NCBI RefSeq assembly: GCF_000213555.1
Contig: NZ_GL891979.1
Span: 476,885-540,884, forward strand
Length of the DNA: 64,000 nt
Direction of reading: 5' to 3'
Source of the DNA: Dysgonomonas gadei ATCC BAA-286
GTDB lineage: Bacteria > Bacteroidota > Bacteroidia > Bacteroidales > Dysgonomonadaceae
The position numbers were made by a program, and so were the translations under genes. The stretch's first letter is position 1; the number at the start of each line of letters is the position of its first letter. The notes beneath the pieces were generated by a model. That model had not been told where the DNA came from. It made no database searches and was given only the letters and a program-made list of their open reading frames with translations. Positions 23,118 to 31,981 of this stretch are shown piece by piece.

Positions 23118-26100
23118 ATGTCTAAGTCAAAACTTATAATTATAATATGCGCTGTATTGCTAATTATTGCCGGATGGATAGTTTGGGGTAAGCTTGTTTC
23201 CACCACCAAGATCGGTCTTGTCAATTTTCAGCAGTTTCAGGTCACCAGCCTTATAAAATCAAACACAGATGATTTTATAAGTTTTGAAGAGGTATCTCTT
23301 GATGATCTCGACAAACTGAAAAAGTATGATTTCGTCCTGGGATTCGGTATGGGAATGAATATTTCGGCAGAGCAACGTGCCGAAATACAAAATGCAGCCG
23401 ATAATGGAGTTCCTATTTATATATACGCTGCTACCAATCCCGACAATAATATATGCAATCTCGATAGTATACAGAAAGAGAGCGTTTCTTCATATATCAG
23501 CAATGGAAATAGAAAGAATTATCAGAATCTGGCAAGGTATATCCGTCAGCATATCGATAAAAAGTCATTCTTTGTTACTCCAGCCGATTCGGTAGTCGAA
23601 AGTGCATCCGATGTGCTTTATCATTTAGATGAGAATGTATCGTTCAATACGGTGGGTGAATATGAAAAATATATCAAAGAACATAACTTCTATAAAGAAG
23701 GCGGGGCTAAGATTGCCATAGTAGGCGGACTTAACGATCCTTTTAGTGGAAACAGGGCAAATATAGACAGCATGATCGTTTCGTTCCAAAATGCAGGGAT
23801 GAACGTTTACCCTGTTTCTTCAGCCATGAAGCGTATCGATTTTCTGAAACAAATACAACCCGATGCGGTAGTATATTATGCACATGGCCGTTTGGCTATG
23901 GGGCAGGCAGATGCTGCTGTGGAGTGGCTCAAAGAAAGGAATATACCTATATTCTCACCTCTTACTATCTTGCAAACGAAAGAAGATTGGATGAAAGACC
24001 CGATGGGAATGTTTGGCGGATTCATGTCTCAGAGCGTAGTCATGCCCGAATTGGACGGAGCCATCTATCCGTATGTTGTCAATGCTCAGGAAGTTGATAA
24101 AGACGGCTTATATCTATTCAAGGCTATACCCGACAGGTTGAAGAATCTGACACAGATTGTCAATAATTTCATCAACCTGAAGAGAAAAAGTAATACAGAT
24201 AAGAAAGTTGCTATCTATTACTTCAAAGGAGCAGGACAGGAAACGTTGACAGCTCAGGGATTGGAAACAGTTCCATCACTCTACAACTTGCTGAAGCGAC
24301 TAAAGGCTGAAGGCTATAAAGTAGACAATCTGCCTGCAACGGAGCCGGAGTTCGAAAAGCTGCTCATGGCTCAGGGTGCAATCCTAAGCACCTATGCCGA
24401 AGGGGCATTCGACAATTATCTGAAAAACGGAAAACCGGCATTGGTCGAAAAATCGGAATATGAATCTTGGATACATCAATCGCTTTCGGACGAACTCTAT
24501 GCCGATGTCGTAAATACATACGGAGAAGCTCCCGGAGCATATATGAGTGTTCACAAGGATAACAAATATTATCTGGCAGTTGCCCGTATCCAACTCGGAA
24601 ATATAGCACTCCTGCCTCAGCCTATGGCTGCACTGGGGGGTGATGCCTTTGCCATTGTCCACGGAGCTAAATCAGCACCTCCGCACACATACATCGGAGC
24701 ATATCTGTGGTCGCAGTATGCGTTCAAAGCCGATGCTATGCTGCATTTCGGCACACATGGCAGTTTGGAATTTACACCTCAAAAGCAAGTAGCGTTGAGC
24801 AGCAACGACTGGCCTGACCGTCTGGTAGGGACTATCCCGCACTTCTACTATTATACCATTGGCAATATCGGAGAAAGTATGATGGCCAAACGCCGTTCGT
24901 ATGCTACCACGCTATCGTACCTGACACCGCCGTTTATGGAGAGCAATACCCGTTCGCAGTTCAAATCTTTACAGGATAAAATCCGAGATTATTACAAGAT
25001 CGATGAGGCTCATCAGTCAAAAGCTTCGCTAGCCGTGAAGAAAATTGCCGTGCAGATGGGATTACACCGCGAATTGCGATTAGACAGTGTTCTTACCTCT
25101 CCCTACACTACGGCAGATATAGAACGCATCGAAAATTTCTCGGAAGAGATTGCCAACGAGAAGATGACAGGCCAATTGTACACCACAGGAATACCTTACG
25201 ATGCTGAAAAGATAAAATCGTCTGTATTGGCTATGAGTGCCGACCCTATTGCATACAGTTTGGCAGCACTCGACAAACAGCGAGGTAAAGTAACCGAACA
25301 GCAATTGAAAAATAAAGTTGTATTCACTCAGCGTTATTTAGAACCTGCCAAAATATTGGTAAATCAGGTATTGAATGGCAAAACAGTAGACAGCACATTC
25401 GTTTGCCAAGTGGCGGGTATTCAGACAAAAGATCTCGGCGAAGCAAAAAAAATGCTGACACCGCCACGGCGCGGTATGATGGCAATGGCAGCATCTTCTG
25501 GTGCAAATGCAAAACCTGCTGCCAAATCGGGTGGGGGGCATCCTTCGTGGATACCCAAAATAGGAGAAAGACCAGAGGAAACGAAAAACAAAAAAGAGGA
25601 AACTCCTAAACCCGCAGAAAAGCCTAAGAAGCCCGAATATACAAAAGAGCAAAAGGACCGTGCCCGTGCTATTACAGAAGTAGAACGCACGATCAATAAT
25701 ATTGTCAACTATAAGAATGCATTGGTACAGAGTCCCGAATTGGAACTAAAATCTATCCTAAATGCACTATCGGGTGGCTATATCGCTCCATCATCGGGTG
25801 GCGATGCAGTGGCAAATCCGAATGCTGTGCCTACAGGGCGCAATCTGTATTCTATAAATGCAGAGGCTACACCATCGGAAGTGGCTTGGGACAAAGGAAT
25901 CGCCCTTGTAAATGCAACACTGGATCAGTATAAGACACAGCATGGAGAATATCCGAAGAAAGTGAGCTATACATTCTGGAGCAGTGAGTTTATCGAAAGC
26001 GAAGGAACTACTATTGCGCAGGCTCTTTACATGCTCGGTATAGAGCCGGTGCGTGATGCTTTTGGCAGGGTATCGGACATTCAATTGATTTCGTCCGAGA

Positions 26101-27335
26101 CTTTGGGACGTCCTCGTATCGATGTTGTAGTGCAGACATCGGGTCAGTTCCGCGATCTGGCTGCATCCCGCCTGTCTCTGATTACGCGTGCTGTGGAAAT
26201 GGCAGCTTCGGCCAAGGATGATAAGAATGGCAACTATGTATCTACCAGTACAACCGAGATCGAGCGTCAGCTTGTAGAGCAGGGCATACCGCCAAAGAAT
26301 GCGCGTGAAATGTCTACCCAGCGTGTGTTTGGAGGTATCAACGGTATGTATGGTACAGGCATTCAGGGCATGGTTACCAGTGGCGACAAATGGGAGAGCG
26401 AGAAAGAAATAGCCGATACCTACATCAATAATATGGGTGCAGTGTACGGAAGCGATAAAGAGTGGGGCGAATACAAAGCGGGACTTCTTCGTGCAGTGCT
26501 TCACAATACGGATGTTGTAGTACAGCCTCGTCAAAGCAATACATGGGGAGCATTGAGCCTTGACCATGTATATGAATTTATGGGAGGGATGAATCTGGCT
26601 GTTCGTGAAGTAACGGGCAAAGACCCGGATGCTTACTTTGCCGATTATCGCAACCGCAACAATGCCAAGATGCAAGAACTGAAAGAAGCTATCGGCGTAG
26701 AGTCTCGCTCTACGGTTTTCAATCCGGCTTACATCAAGGAAGTAATGAAAGGTAAGGCATCGAGTGCCGCACAAATAACTGAAGTAGTGACCAATACCTA
26801 TGCATGGAATGTAATGAAGCCCGACGTTATCGACAACGAGATGTGGGACGAACTGTATGATGTATATGTAAAGGATTCTCACAATCTGGGTGTTCAGGGT
26901 TTCTTCAAACAAGAAAATCCGGCTGCTATGCAGGAGATTACCGCCGTAATGTTGGAAACCGCCCGTAAGGGTATGTGGAAAGCATCGGAACAGCAACTGG
27001 CAGATGTGGCCAAACTACATACCGACTTGGTAAATGAATTCGGCGCAACAGGATCAGGCTTTTCGGGTTCGAATGCGAAGTTACAGGATTTCATCGCACA
27101 GAAATCTACCCCTGAGAATGCGGCAGGCTATAAGCAACAGCTTCAGAAGATGAAGACCGCAGATGCGTCATCCGACATTAACAAGAGTGGAACTGTGCTG
27201 AAAAAAGACTCGATGAGCCAGTCTGACAATGGCGAAGAAAACTCATTGAACGGTATCATTGTTGTTGCAGTCGTTCTGCTTGCATTCCTTGCACTATTGT
27301 TCGTACTGCGCAAAAAACGTAAGAGTAATAACTAA
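23118..27335 (+). CDS. hmuS: HmuS, CobN/Mg-chelatase-like membrane-anchored protein of haem utilisation
   Basis: The 1405-residue product has an N-terminal signal anchor (about 5-25), a large CobN-type body (CobN hallmark HFGTHGSLEFTPQKQVALS near residues 543-560; later VVVQTSGQFRDLAASR and SNTWGALSLDHVYEF) and a C-terminal transmembrane helix (about 1375-1396) followed by a basic tail. A Pro/Lys/Glu-rich linker lies near 795-845, at the junction of the two CobN halves. CobN inserts cobalt into corrins with CobS/CobT ATPases; none are encoded here, and HmuS proteins have instead been linked to removing iron from haem in anaerobic Bacteroidales. The MotA/ExbB-like protein downstream may provide energy from the ion gradient. 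The body probably faces the periplasm, judging from the two terminal anchors. Confidence 0.88.
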   Translation: MSKSKLIIIICAVLLIIAGWIVWGKLVSTTKIGLVNFQQFQVTSLIKSNTDDFISFEEVSLDDLDKLKKYDFVLGFGMGMNISAEQRAEIQNAADNGVPIYIYAATNPDNNICNLDSIQKESVSSYISNGNRKNYQNLARYIRQHIDKKSFFVTPADSVVESASDVLYHLDENVSFNTVGEYEKYIKEHNFYKEGGAKIAIVGGLNDPFSGNRANIDSMIVSFQNAGMNVYPVSSAMKRIDFLKQIQPDAVVYYAHGRLAMGQADAAVEWLKERNIPIFSPLTILQTKEDWMKDPMGMFGGFMSQSVVMPELDGAIYPYVVNAQEVDKDGLYLFKAIPDRLKNLTQIVNNFINLKRKSNTDKKVAIYYFKGAGQETLTAQGLETVPSLYNLLKRLKAEGYKVDNLPATEPEFEKLLMAQGAILSTYAEGAFDNYLKNGKPALVEKSEYESWIHQSLSDELYADVVNTYGEAPGAYMSVHKDNKYYLAVARIQLGNIALLPQPMAALGGDAFAIVHGAKSAPPHTYIGAYLWSQYAFKADAMLHFGTHGSLEFTPQKQVALSSNDWPDRLVGTIPHFYYYTIGNIGESMMAKRRSYATTLSYLTPPFMESNTRSQFKSLQDKIRDYYKIDEAHQSKASLAVKKIAVQMGLHRELRLDSVLTSPYTTADIERIENFSEEIANEKMTGQLYTTGIPYDAEKIKSSVLAMSADPIAYSLAALDKQRGKVTEQQLKNKVVFTQRYLEPAKILVNQVLNGKTVDSTFVCQVAGIQTKDLGEAKKMLTPPRRGMMAMAASSGANAKPAAKSGGGHPSWIPKIGERPEETKNKKEETPKPAEKPKKPEYTKEQKDRARAITEVERTINNIVNYKNALVQSPELELKSILNALSGGYIAPSSGGDAVANPNAVPTGRNLYSINAEATPSEVAWDKGIALVNATLDQYKTQHGEYPKKVSYTFWSSEFIESEGTTIAQALYMLGIEPVRDAFGRVSDIQLISSETLGRPRIDVVVQTSGQFRDLAASRLSLITRAVEMAASAKDDKNGNYVSTSTTEIERQLVEQGIPPKNAREMSTQRVFGGINGMYGTGIQGMVTSGDKWESEKEIADTYINNMGAVYGSDKEWGEYKAGLLRAVLHNTDVVVQPRQSNTWGALSLDHVYEFMGGMNLAVREVTGKDPDAYFADYRNRNNAKMQELKEAIGVESRSTVFNPAYIKEVMKGKASSAAQITEVVTNTYAWNVMKPDVIDNEMWDELYDVYVKDSHNLGVQGFFKQENPAAMQEITAVMLETARKGMWKASEQQLADVAKLHTDLVNEFGATGSGFSGSNAKLQDFIAQKSTPENAAGYKQQLQKMKTADASSDINKSGTVLKKDSMSQSDNGEENSLNGIIVVAVVLLAFLALLFVLRKKRKSNN

Positions 27336-27342
27336 ATATAGA

Positions 27343-27384
27343 GGTCGGAGACGTTGTCTGTACGATTTCTCCGACCTTTTATTT
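27343..27384 (+). terminator. Intrinsic terminator-like hairpin between hmuS and hmuT
   Basis: AGGTCGGAGA pairs perfectly with TCTCCGACCT (10 bp, GC-rich) and is followed by TTTATTTT. The hmuT start codon is two bases further on (27386). It looks like a true terminator inside the operon, so hmuTUV expression probably depends on partial read-through. Confidence 0.8.
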
Positions 27385-27385
27385 T

Positions 27386-28102
27386 ATGGAATTAATTATA
27401 CAGATATTAATGCTTTTTATTGTTATAAATTGCATTGTAAAACTAAGTTTCTGGAAGCCTTGGCAGGCAGCTATATTCGGTCTGATTTGTGCTGTTTTCG
27501 TCCTGTGGACGTGTCAGTATGCCACCATGCAGTCGAAGACCCAATTGGCTGACTACCTCAAAAACATAAAGGTGATGCAGGATGCTGCCGTACTCATTAC
27601 CATTGAGTCGGCTATTTGCTTTGCTTTCTGCTTTGCCGCCTTACGGGATATGTTCGGGAAGAAGGTGAAACGGTGGATACAACCTCTCTATTGGTATCCT
27701 AGTTTACTTATATTCCCCGTACTATTCTATCTCCTCACTCAACTGATATTCAGTTTTCCGGGAACGGATTTCGATGCCATATCCTACATCTTGGCTGCGG
27801 CCGCTCTCCTTATTTTACCCGCATTGAGCTATCTGGTCAGGTATATTTATCATGAAAAGGAACTAAGACTGGAGGTGTATTTCCTTGTCAGCCTTTTTGT
27901 CTGCATTATAGGTCTGATAACTACCGTGAATGGCAATGTGACTTATGCCGCAGTAGAAGAACAACTGAATATTAAGGCCTTATTGCTGTCTTTGGGATTG
28001 TTTAGTACAGCCTTTGTGCTGGGCTTTTTCTGGAATAAGGTAAAATGGATTATCCGACAAAAGAAAGAATCAAAGAACAAATTATCACAACCAACTAAAT
28101 AA
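27386..28102 (+). CDS. hmuT: HmuT-like integral membrane protein of the hmu operon
   Basis: The 238-residue product has six or seven hydrophobic segments, starting with IIQILMLFIVINCIVKL and including TIESAICFAFCFAALRDMF, WYPSLLIFPVLFYLLTQLIF and LEVYFLVSLFVCIIGLI. No catalytic motif is recognisable. It holds the hmuT position of the six-gene hmu operon, immediately before the ExbB-like and DUF2149 genes, so it is probably the third membrane part of that complex. Its role in haem handling is unknown. It starts two bases after a terminator-like hairpin, which is unusual, and the hairpin itself would mask the start region. Confidence 0.7.
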   Translation: MELIIQILMLFIVINCIVKLSFWKPWQAAIFGLICAVFVLWTCQYATMQSKTQLADYLKNIKVMQDAAVLITIESAICFAFCFAALRDMFGKKVKRWIQPLYWYPSLLIFPVLFYLLTQLIFSFPGTDFDAISYILAAAALLILPALSYLVRYIYHEKELRLEVYFLVSLFVCIIGLITTVNGNVTYAAVEEQLNIKALLLSLGLFSTAFVLGFFWNKVKWIIRQKKESKNKLSQPTK

Positions 28103-28111
28103 GAATTATTA

Positions 28112-28714
28112 ATGGAAGTAATTTCAAAAGTATTATTCTGGGTAGCCAATAGTTTACTTATACCCGACATTATTATCCTGTTATTTCTTTTTGCACGTTC
28201 ACTACTGCTAATTGGTAGTTTCTACAATCAGTTTATGGTAAAAAGGAAAAATGATAAAGAACTGAACGATAAGATTAAAAATCTAAGCATAACAAACATA
28301 GATACGCTGAAAAGCTCTTTGCCCGAAAAAGACAACTCTTTGTTTGTCAGATATCTTCGCGATTTGCTTACCACTCCCGCCAGCGATGCCTATTCAGATT
28401 ATCTGATCTCTAACTTTGAGAATGAAGCGGAGAAAGATGCATCTCTATCGAAACTTCTTGCCAAGATGGGGCCCGTACTTGGTCTTATCGGTACGTTGAT
28501 AGCCATGAGTCCGGCTTTGGTAGGGTTGTCTACGGGAGATATATCGGGTATGGCTTACAATATGCAGGTCGTATTTGCGACTACGGTTGTGGGGCTTGTG
28601 GTGAGCGCAGTAGGTCTGGTTACGCTTCAGTTCAAGCAACGCTGGTATGCCAAGGATGTGAATAATCTCGATTATGTGTCGAGGATATTAACCGAAAAAG
28701 AAGAGCAGGTATGA
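28112..28714 (+). CDS. hmuU: HmuU-like MotA/TolQ/ExbB proton-channel protein
   Basis: The 200-residue product has an N-terminal hydrophobic segment (about 7-35), a cytoplasmic loop, and two C-terminal helices with the MotA/ExbB signature LAKMGPVLGLIGTLIAMSPA and MQVVFATTVVGLVVSAVGLV. ExbB-type proteins use the proton gradient to drive partner proteins. The last four bases overlap the start of the next gene (ATGA), so the two are translationally coupled and probably form a complex, by analogy with ExbB and ExbD. It may energise HmuS, or TonB-type import by HmuR; the sequence does not decide between them. Confidence 0.88.
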   Translation: MEVISKVLFWVANSLLIPDIIILLFLFARSLLLIGSFYNQFMVKRKNDKELNDKIKNLSITNIDTLKSSLPEKDNSLFVRYLRDLLTTPASDAYSDYLISNFENEAEKDASLSKLLAKMGPVLGLIGTLIAMSPALVGLSTGDISGMAYNMQVVFATTVVGLVVSAVGLVTLQFKQRWYAKDVNNLDYVSRILTEKEEQV

Positions 28715-29049
28715 GACGGAGGCAAAGAAGAATCAGCAAGTTTTCGAAAGAAGAGGACACCGATCCGCTAAGTGTGATAGTTAATCTTTTCGATGTGGCA
28801 ATGGTTTTTGCTGTGGCTCTGATGGTGGCCATGGTGATGCATATGAATATGACAGAGGTTTTTACACAAGAGGACTATACGATTGTGAAAAATCCGGGTA
28901 AAGATAACATGGAGATCATTACCAAAGAGGGGAATAAGATAAACAAATATACCCCTTCTCAGGATCAGTCTTCTCCGCAGCAAAAAGGTAAGAAGGTGGG
29001 TATAGCCTACGAATTGGAGAATGGGGAAATAATCTATGTGCCCGAATGA
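28711..29049 (+). CDS. hmuV: HmuV-like DUF2149 protein, ExbD-like partner
   Basis: The 112-residue product has one transmembrane helix at about 25-47 (VNLFDVAMVFAVALMVAMVM) after a basic N-terminus (MRRRQRRISKFSKEED), then a short periplasmic domain ending GIAYELENGEIIYVPE, the DUF2149 pattern. The topology (cytoplasmic basic end, one helix, periplasmic tail) matches ExbD or MotB, the normal partners of the MotA/ExbB protein encoded just upstream. It overlaps that gene by four bases and ends the operon before a terminator at 29096. Confidence 0.85.
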   Translation: MRRRQRRISKFSKEEDTDPLSVIVNLFDVAMVFAVALMVAMVMHMNMTEVFTQEDYTIVKNPGKDNMEIITKEGNKINKYTPSQDQSSPQQKGKKVGIAYELENGEIIYVPE

Positions 29050-29095
29050 TATAGATAAAGAGTACGCTCTTCATTAAATACTATTAATCGACAAG

Positions 29096-29130
29096 GAACT
29101 ACAGGCTGTATAGCTTGTAGTTCTTTTTTT
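29096..29130 (+). terminator. Terminator of the hmu operon
   Basis: GAACTACA pairs with TGTAGTTC, with an inner GCT/AGC pairing, followed by seven T. Confidence 0.9.
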
Positions 29131-29150
29131 ACCAATCAAATACCAATTGA

Positions 29151-29193
29151 CAGGCTGCTATAGAGTAGCCTGCTTTGTTTTATAAAGCAGGCT
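29151..29193 (+). promoter_or_regulatory. Two overlapping, mutually exclusive hairpins upstream of the HU-like gene
   Basis: Hairpin A pairs CAGGCTGCT (29151-29159) with AGTAGCCTG (29164-29172). Hairpin B pairs AGCCTGCTTT (29167-29176) with AAAGCAGGCT (29184-29193). The shared AGCCTG means only one can form. No T-tract follows B. Confidence 0.5.
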
Positions 29194-29351
29194 AAGAGTG
29201 ATTTTATAATGGCAATCCTCTGCTAAATTGCGAAATACTTTGATATACTTAATACTACAGTTCGTATACAAAAAGCCTTCTTTCGTCTACTATTCAGATT
29301 CCAGTCTGCATCAAACCCTACTTTCGTATCAGAATCAAAAACAAAACCATT

Positions 29352-29540
29352 ATGAATAAGAAAGAAACAATAATGAAAGTATCAGAGGTGTCCGGAGTTA
29401 ACTTAACCAATTGCAAAAAGGTATTGGATGCTTTTGAGATGATCTTCAGCAATGAACTATCTCAGTCAGGCGGGGCAATGAGTGCTTTTGACAAGATATA
29501 CAAGGTGATGAGTTTCATCAAAAATAAAAAAGATAACTAA
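29352..29540 (+). CDS. Half-length HU-like small protein
   Basis: The 62-residue product's first 40 residues match the HU/IHF helical dimerisation part (MNKKETIMKVSEVSGVNLTN, then CKKVLDAFEMIFSNEL). The rest (SGGAMSAFDKIYKVMSFIKN) has no RNP-type beta arm or the GFGTF segment needed to grip DNA. It lies 25 bases before a TonB receptor gene and is probably co-transcribed with it. It could form heterodimers with full HU and modulate DNA binding, or act independently. A truncated pseudogene is possible, but the tidy ending and start suggest a real small gene. Confidence 0.55.
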   Translation: MNKKETIMKVSEVSGVNLTNCKKVLDAFEMIFSNELSQSGGAMSAFDKIYKVMSFIKNKKDN

Positions 29541-29565
29541 TAATAACTATATAAAACTAACAGCT

Positions 29566-31911
29566 ATGCATCTCAAATTAAAATCAATTATTACTATACT
29601 TATTTGTTTATTGTATCCGGTTGGCTTCTCAGCCCAGACTAATGGATTGCGAACTCAGACAATACGTGGTATTGTAACAGACAGGGCATCGGGTGCCCCT
29701 CTGTCTTATGTTTCCATCGGACTTCTTGACAAACCTGAAATTGGCGTTACAGCAGATGAAGATGGTAAGTTTGTCCTGAATAATGTACCTGTGGGCAGGC
29801 ATACGGTACAAGCTACATTTGTAGGGTATGAGCCGAGTGTTTATCGTGAAATATTGATTACTTCGGCAAAGGAGGTTTATCTGGAGATACAAATGAAAGA
29901 GAATATAAAGGAACTGGATGAAGTTATGATTTATTCCCGCACCAATAAAACACTACCGCTTAACGAAATGGCGACTACAGGAGCCCGGATGCTTAGCGTA
30001 GAAGAAGCAAGCCGTTATGCCGGAGGAATGGATGATCCTGCTCGTCTGGTGGGGGCTTTTGCCGGAGTGTCGCCTAGTGTATCGAATAATGGTATATCCA
30101 TTCATGGGAATGCCCCGCATCTTTTGCAATGGCGTTTGGAAGATGTCGAGATCCCTAATCCAAATCATTTCGCAGATATTTCCACATTAGGAGGAGGTAT
30201 ATTATCCTCCTTGAGCAGTAATGTATTGGGTAACTCGGATTTCTTCACTGGTGCTTTTCCTTCCGAATATAGTAATGCCGTGTCGGGAGTATTTGATATG
30301 AAATTGAGAAACGGAAATAACCAGAAATATGAAAATACATTCCAGCTCGGGATATTGGGGATCGATTTTGCTTCTGAAGGTCCATTAAGTAAGAAGCACA
30401 ATGCATCATATATTTTCAATTATCGCTATTCAACAACATCTCTTTTGAATTTAGGTGGAGATTTGGATTATCAGGATTTGAACTTTAAAGTAAATCTTCC
30501 AACAAAAAAAGTAGGTATATTTTCCGTCTGGGGAACAGGCTTGGTAGATAAAATCGTAACTGATTTTGAGGAAGATCCTAATAAATGGGAAAAAAATGAT
30601 GATGCAAAAAAATCTACAGCGAAACAAAATATGGTGTCTGTCGGTATAAGCCACCGTTATTTCTTTGACAATAATACTCGGTGGAAAACAACTATAGCGG
30701 CCACTTACTTTAACCATGATGCATGGGAGGATATTTTCGATACAGGAATGAATCATACTCCATATATGAAAATGGAAAGAAGCAATACTAACCTTGTTTT
30801 CACGACATCATTTAACCGCAAGTTTAATAAAAAATTTACTAATAAAACTGGATTTACATTCACCAAAATGTACTATGATATGAGTATGGACTTATCTCCT
30901 TTCTTAGACCGCCCTATGGAGAATATCACAAAAGGAGAGGGCAATACCGAACTTATATCCGGATACAATAGCTCATCGCTGGCATTAAATGATAAGATTT
31001 CACTAAATTTTGGAGTGGATGCTCAGATACTTACTTTAAACAATAGCTGGACTATAGAGCCTCGTATGGGAATGAAATGGCAGACAGACTCAAAATCGTC
31101 TTTCGCTTTAGCCTATGGATTACATAGCCGCATGGAGAAGATGGATGTCTATTTTGCGAAAACAAATAAGACAGGCGATAAATTGGTAAATAAAAATCTG
31201 GATTTTACAAAATCCCACCATATCATGTTTACCTATAATTATAAAATATCTAATGATATGAACCTTAGAATAGAGCCTTATTTTCAACACCTGTATAATG
31301 TCCCGGTTATGGCCGACAGTTCATATTCTGTACTGAACAGAAATGAGTTTTATGTGAAGAATGCATTGGTAAACAAAGGTAAGGGGCGTAATGTCGGTGT
31401 AGATATTACATTGGAAAAGTACCTTACGAACGGGTTATACTACATGATCACAGGTTCGGCCTTTAATTCTAAATATTGCGGTGGAGACGGAGTTTGGCAT
31501 AATACGAAGTTTAACAGAGGTTTTATACTAAATACACTGATCGGTAAAGAATGGATGCTGGGAAGCAATAAACAAAACATACTAAGTGCTAATCTCAAAT
31601 TTACACTTCAAGGTGGAGACCGTTATTCTCCTATTGATGAAGAAGCTACAATGAATCATCCGGATAGGGAAGTGCAATATGATGAAAATAAGGCCTTTTC
31701 TAAGCAATATTCTCCTATGTTTATTGCTAATGCGACAATCAGTTATAAGATCAACAAGAAAAAAGTATCGCACGAATTTGCCATAAAAACGATAAATCTG
31801 ACCGGAGCAAAAGAATATTACGGATATGAATATAATTACAAGACAGATGTAATAGAGAAAAAAAGTGGTTCTACATCAATACCGAATGTAAGTTATAAAA
31901 TAAATTTTTAA
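29566..31911 (+). CDS. TonB-dependent receptor with carboxypeptidase-like N-domain
   Basis: The 781-residue product has a signal peptide ending PVGFSAQ, a carboxypeptidase-regulatory-like domain (about 32-118: IRGIVTDRASGAPLSYVSIG), a plug (about 125-260, where SNNGISIHGNAPHLLQWRL stands in for the usual plug loop) and a barrel ending in YKINF. It lacks the DGxP and ERIEV patterns of siderophore receptors (here LEDVEIPNPNHF), so it belongs to the class of receptors with unknown substrates. It is followed at 71 bases by the LytS/LytTR genes, so the TonB receptor and the two-component system may form one sensing unit. Confidence 0.85.
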   Translation: MHLKLKSIITILICLLYPVGFSAQTNGLRTQTIRGIVTDRASGAPLSYVSIGLLDKPEIGVTADEDGKFVLNNVPVGRHTVQATFVGYEPSVYREILITSAKEVYLEIQMKENIKELDEVMIYSRTNKTLPLNEMATTGARMLSVEEASRYAGGMDDPARLVGAFAGVSPSVSNNGISIHGNAPHLLQWRLEDVEIPNPNHFADISTLGGGILSSLSSNVLGNSDFFTGAFPSEYSNAVSGVFDMKLRNGNNQKYENTFQLGILGIDFASEGPLSKKHNASYIFNYRYSTTSLLNLGGDLDYQDLNFKVNLPTKKVGIFSVWGTGLVDKIVTDFEEDPNKWEKNDDAKKSTAKQNMVSVGISHRYFFDNNTRWKTTIAATYFNHDAWEDIFDTGMNHTPYMKMERSNTNLVFTTSFNRKFNKKFTNKTGFTFTKMYYDMSMDLSPFLDRPMENITKGEGNTELISGYNSSSLALNDKISLNFGVDAQILTLNNSWTIEPRMGMKWQTDSKSSFALAYGLHSRMEKMDVYFAKTNKTGDKLVNKNLDFTKSHHIMFTYNYKISNDMNLRIEPYFQHLYNVPVMADSSYSVLNRNEFYVKNALVNKGKGRNVGVDITLEKYLTNGLYYMITGSAFNSKYCGGDGVWHNTKFNRGFILNTLIGKEWMLGSNKQNILSANLKFTLQGGDRYSPIDEEATMNHPDREVQYDENKAFSKQYSPMFIANATISYKINKKKVSHEFAIKTINLTGAKEYYGYEYNYKTDVIEKKSGSTSIPNVSYKINF

Positions 31912-31981
31912 CTTCTACTTTTAATAATATGAGTACCTGATTTTTTTTAACTTAGCAGTATGAACGATCTTTTTTTTAAAT

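Larger units (their letters stand above)
29050..29351. other. 302-base intergenic region after the hmu operon
   Basis: It contains the hmu terminator (29096-29130) and a pair of overlapping alternative hairpins (29151-29193). The promoter of the HU-like gene must lie in 29194-29351, but no clean TAnnTTTG element is visible. Confidence 0.55.

Noticed and set aside
25791..26996. 401-codon open frame antisense to hmuS
   Set aside because: It is a shadow of the CobN-like coding sequence; the composition is His/Tyr/Arg-rich and no domain is visible.
19292..29049. CobN-like gene as part of cobalamin synthesis
   Set aside because: No other cob genes are present; the neighbours HmuR, HmuY, ExbB-like and DUF2149 fit the hmu haem operon.
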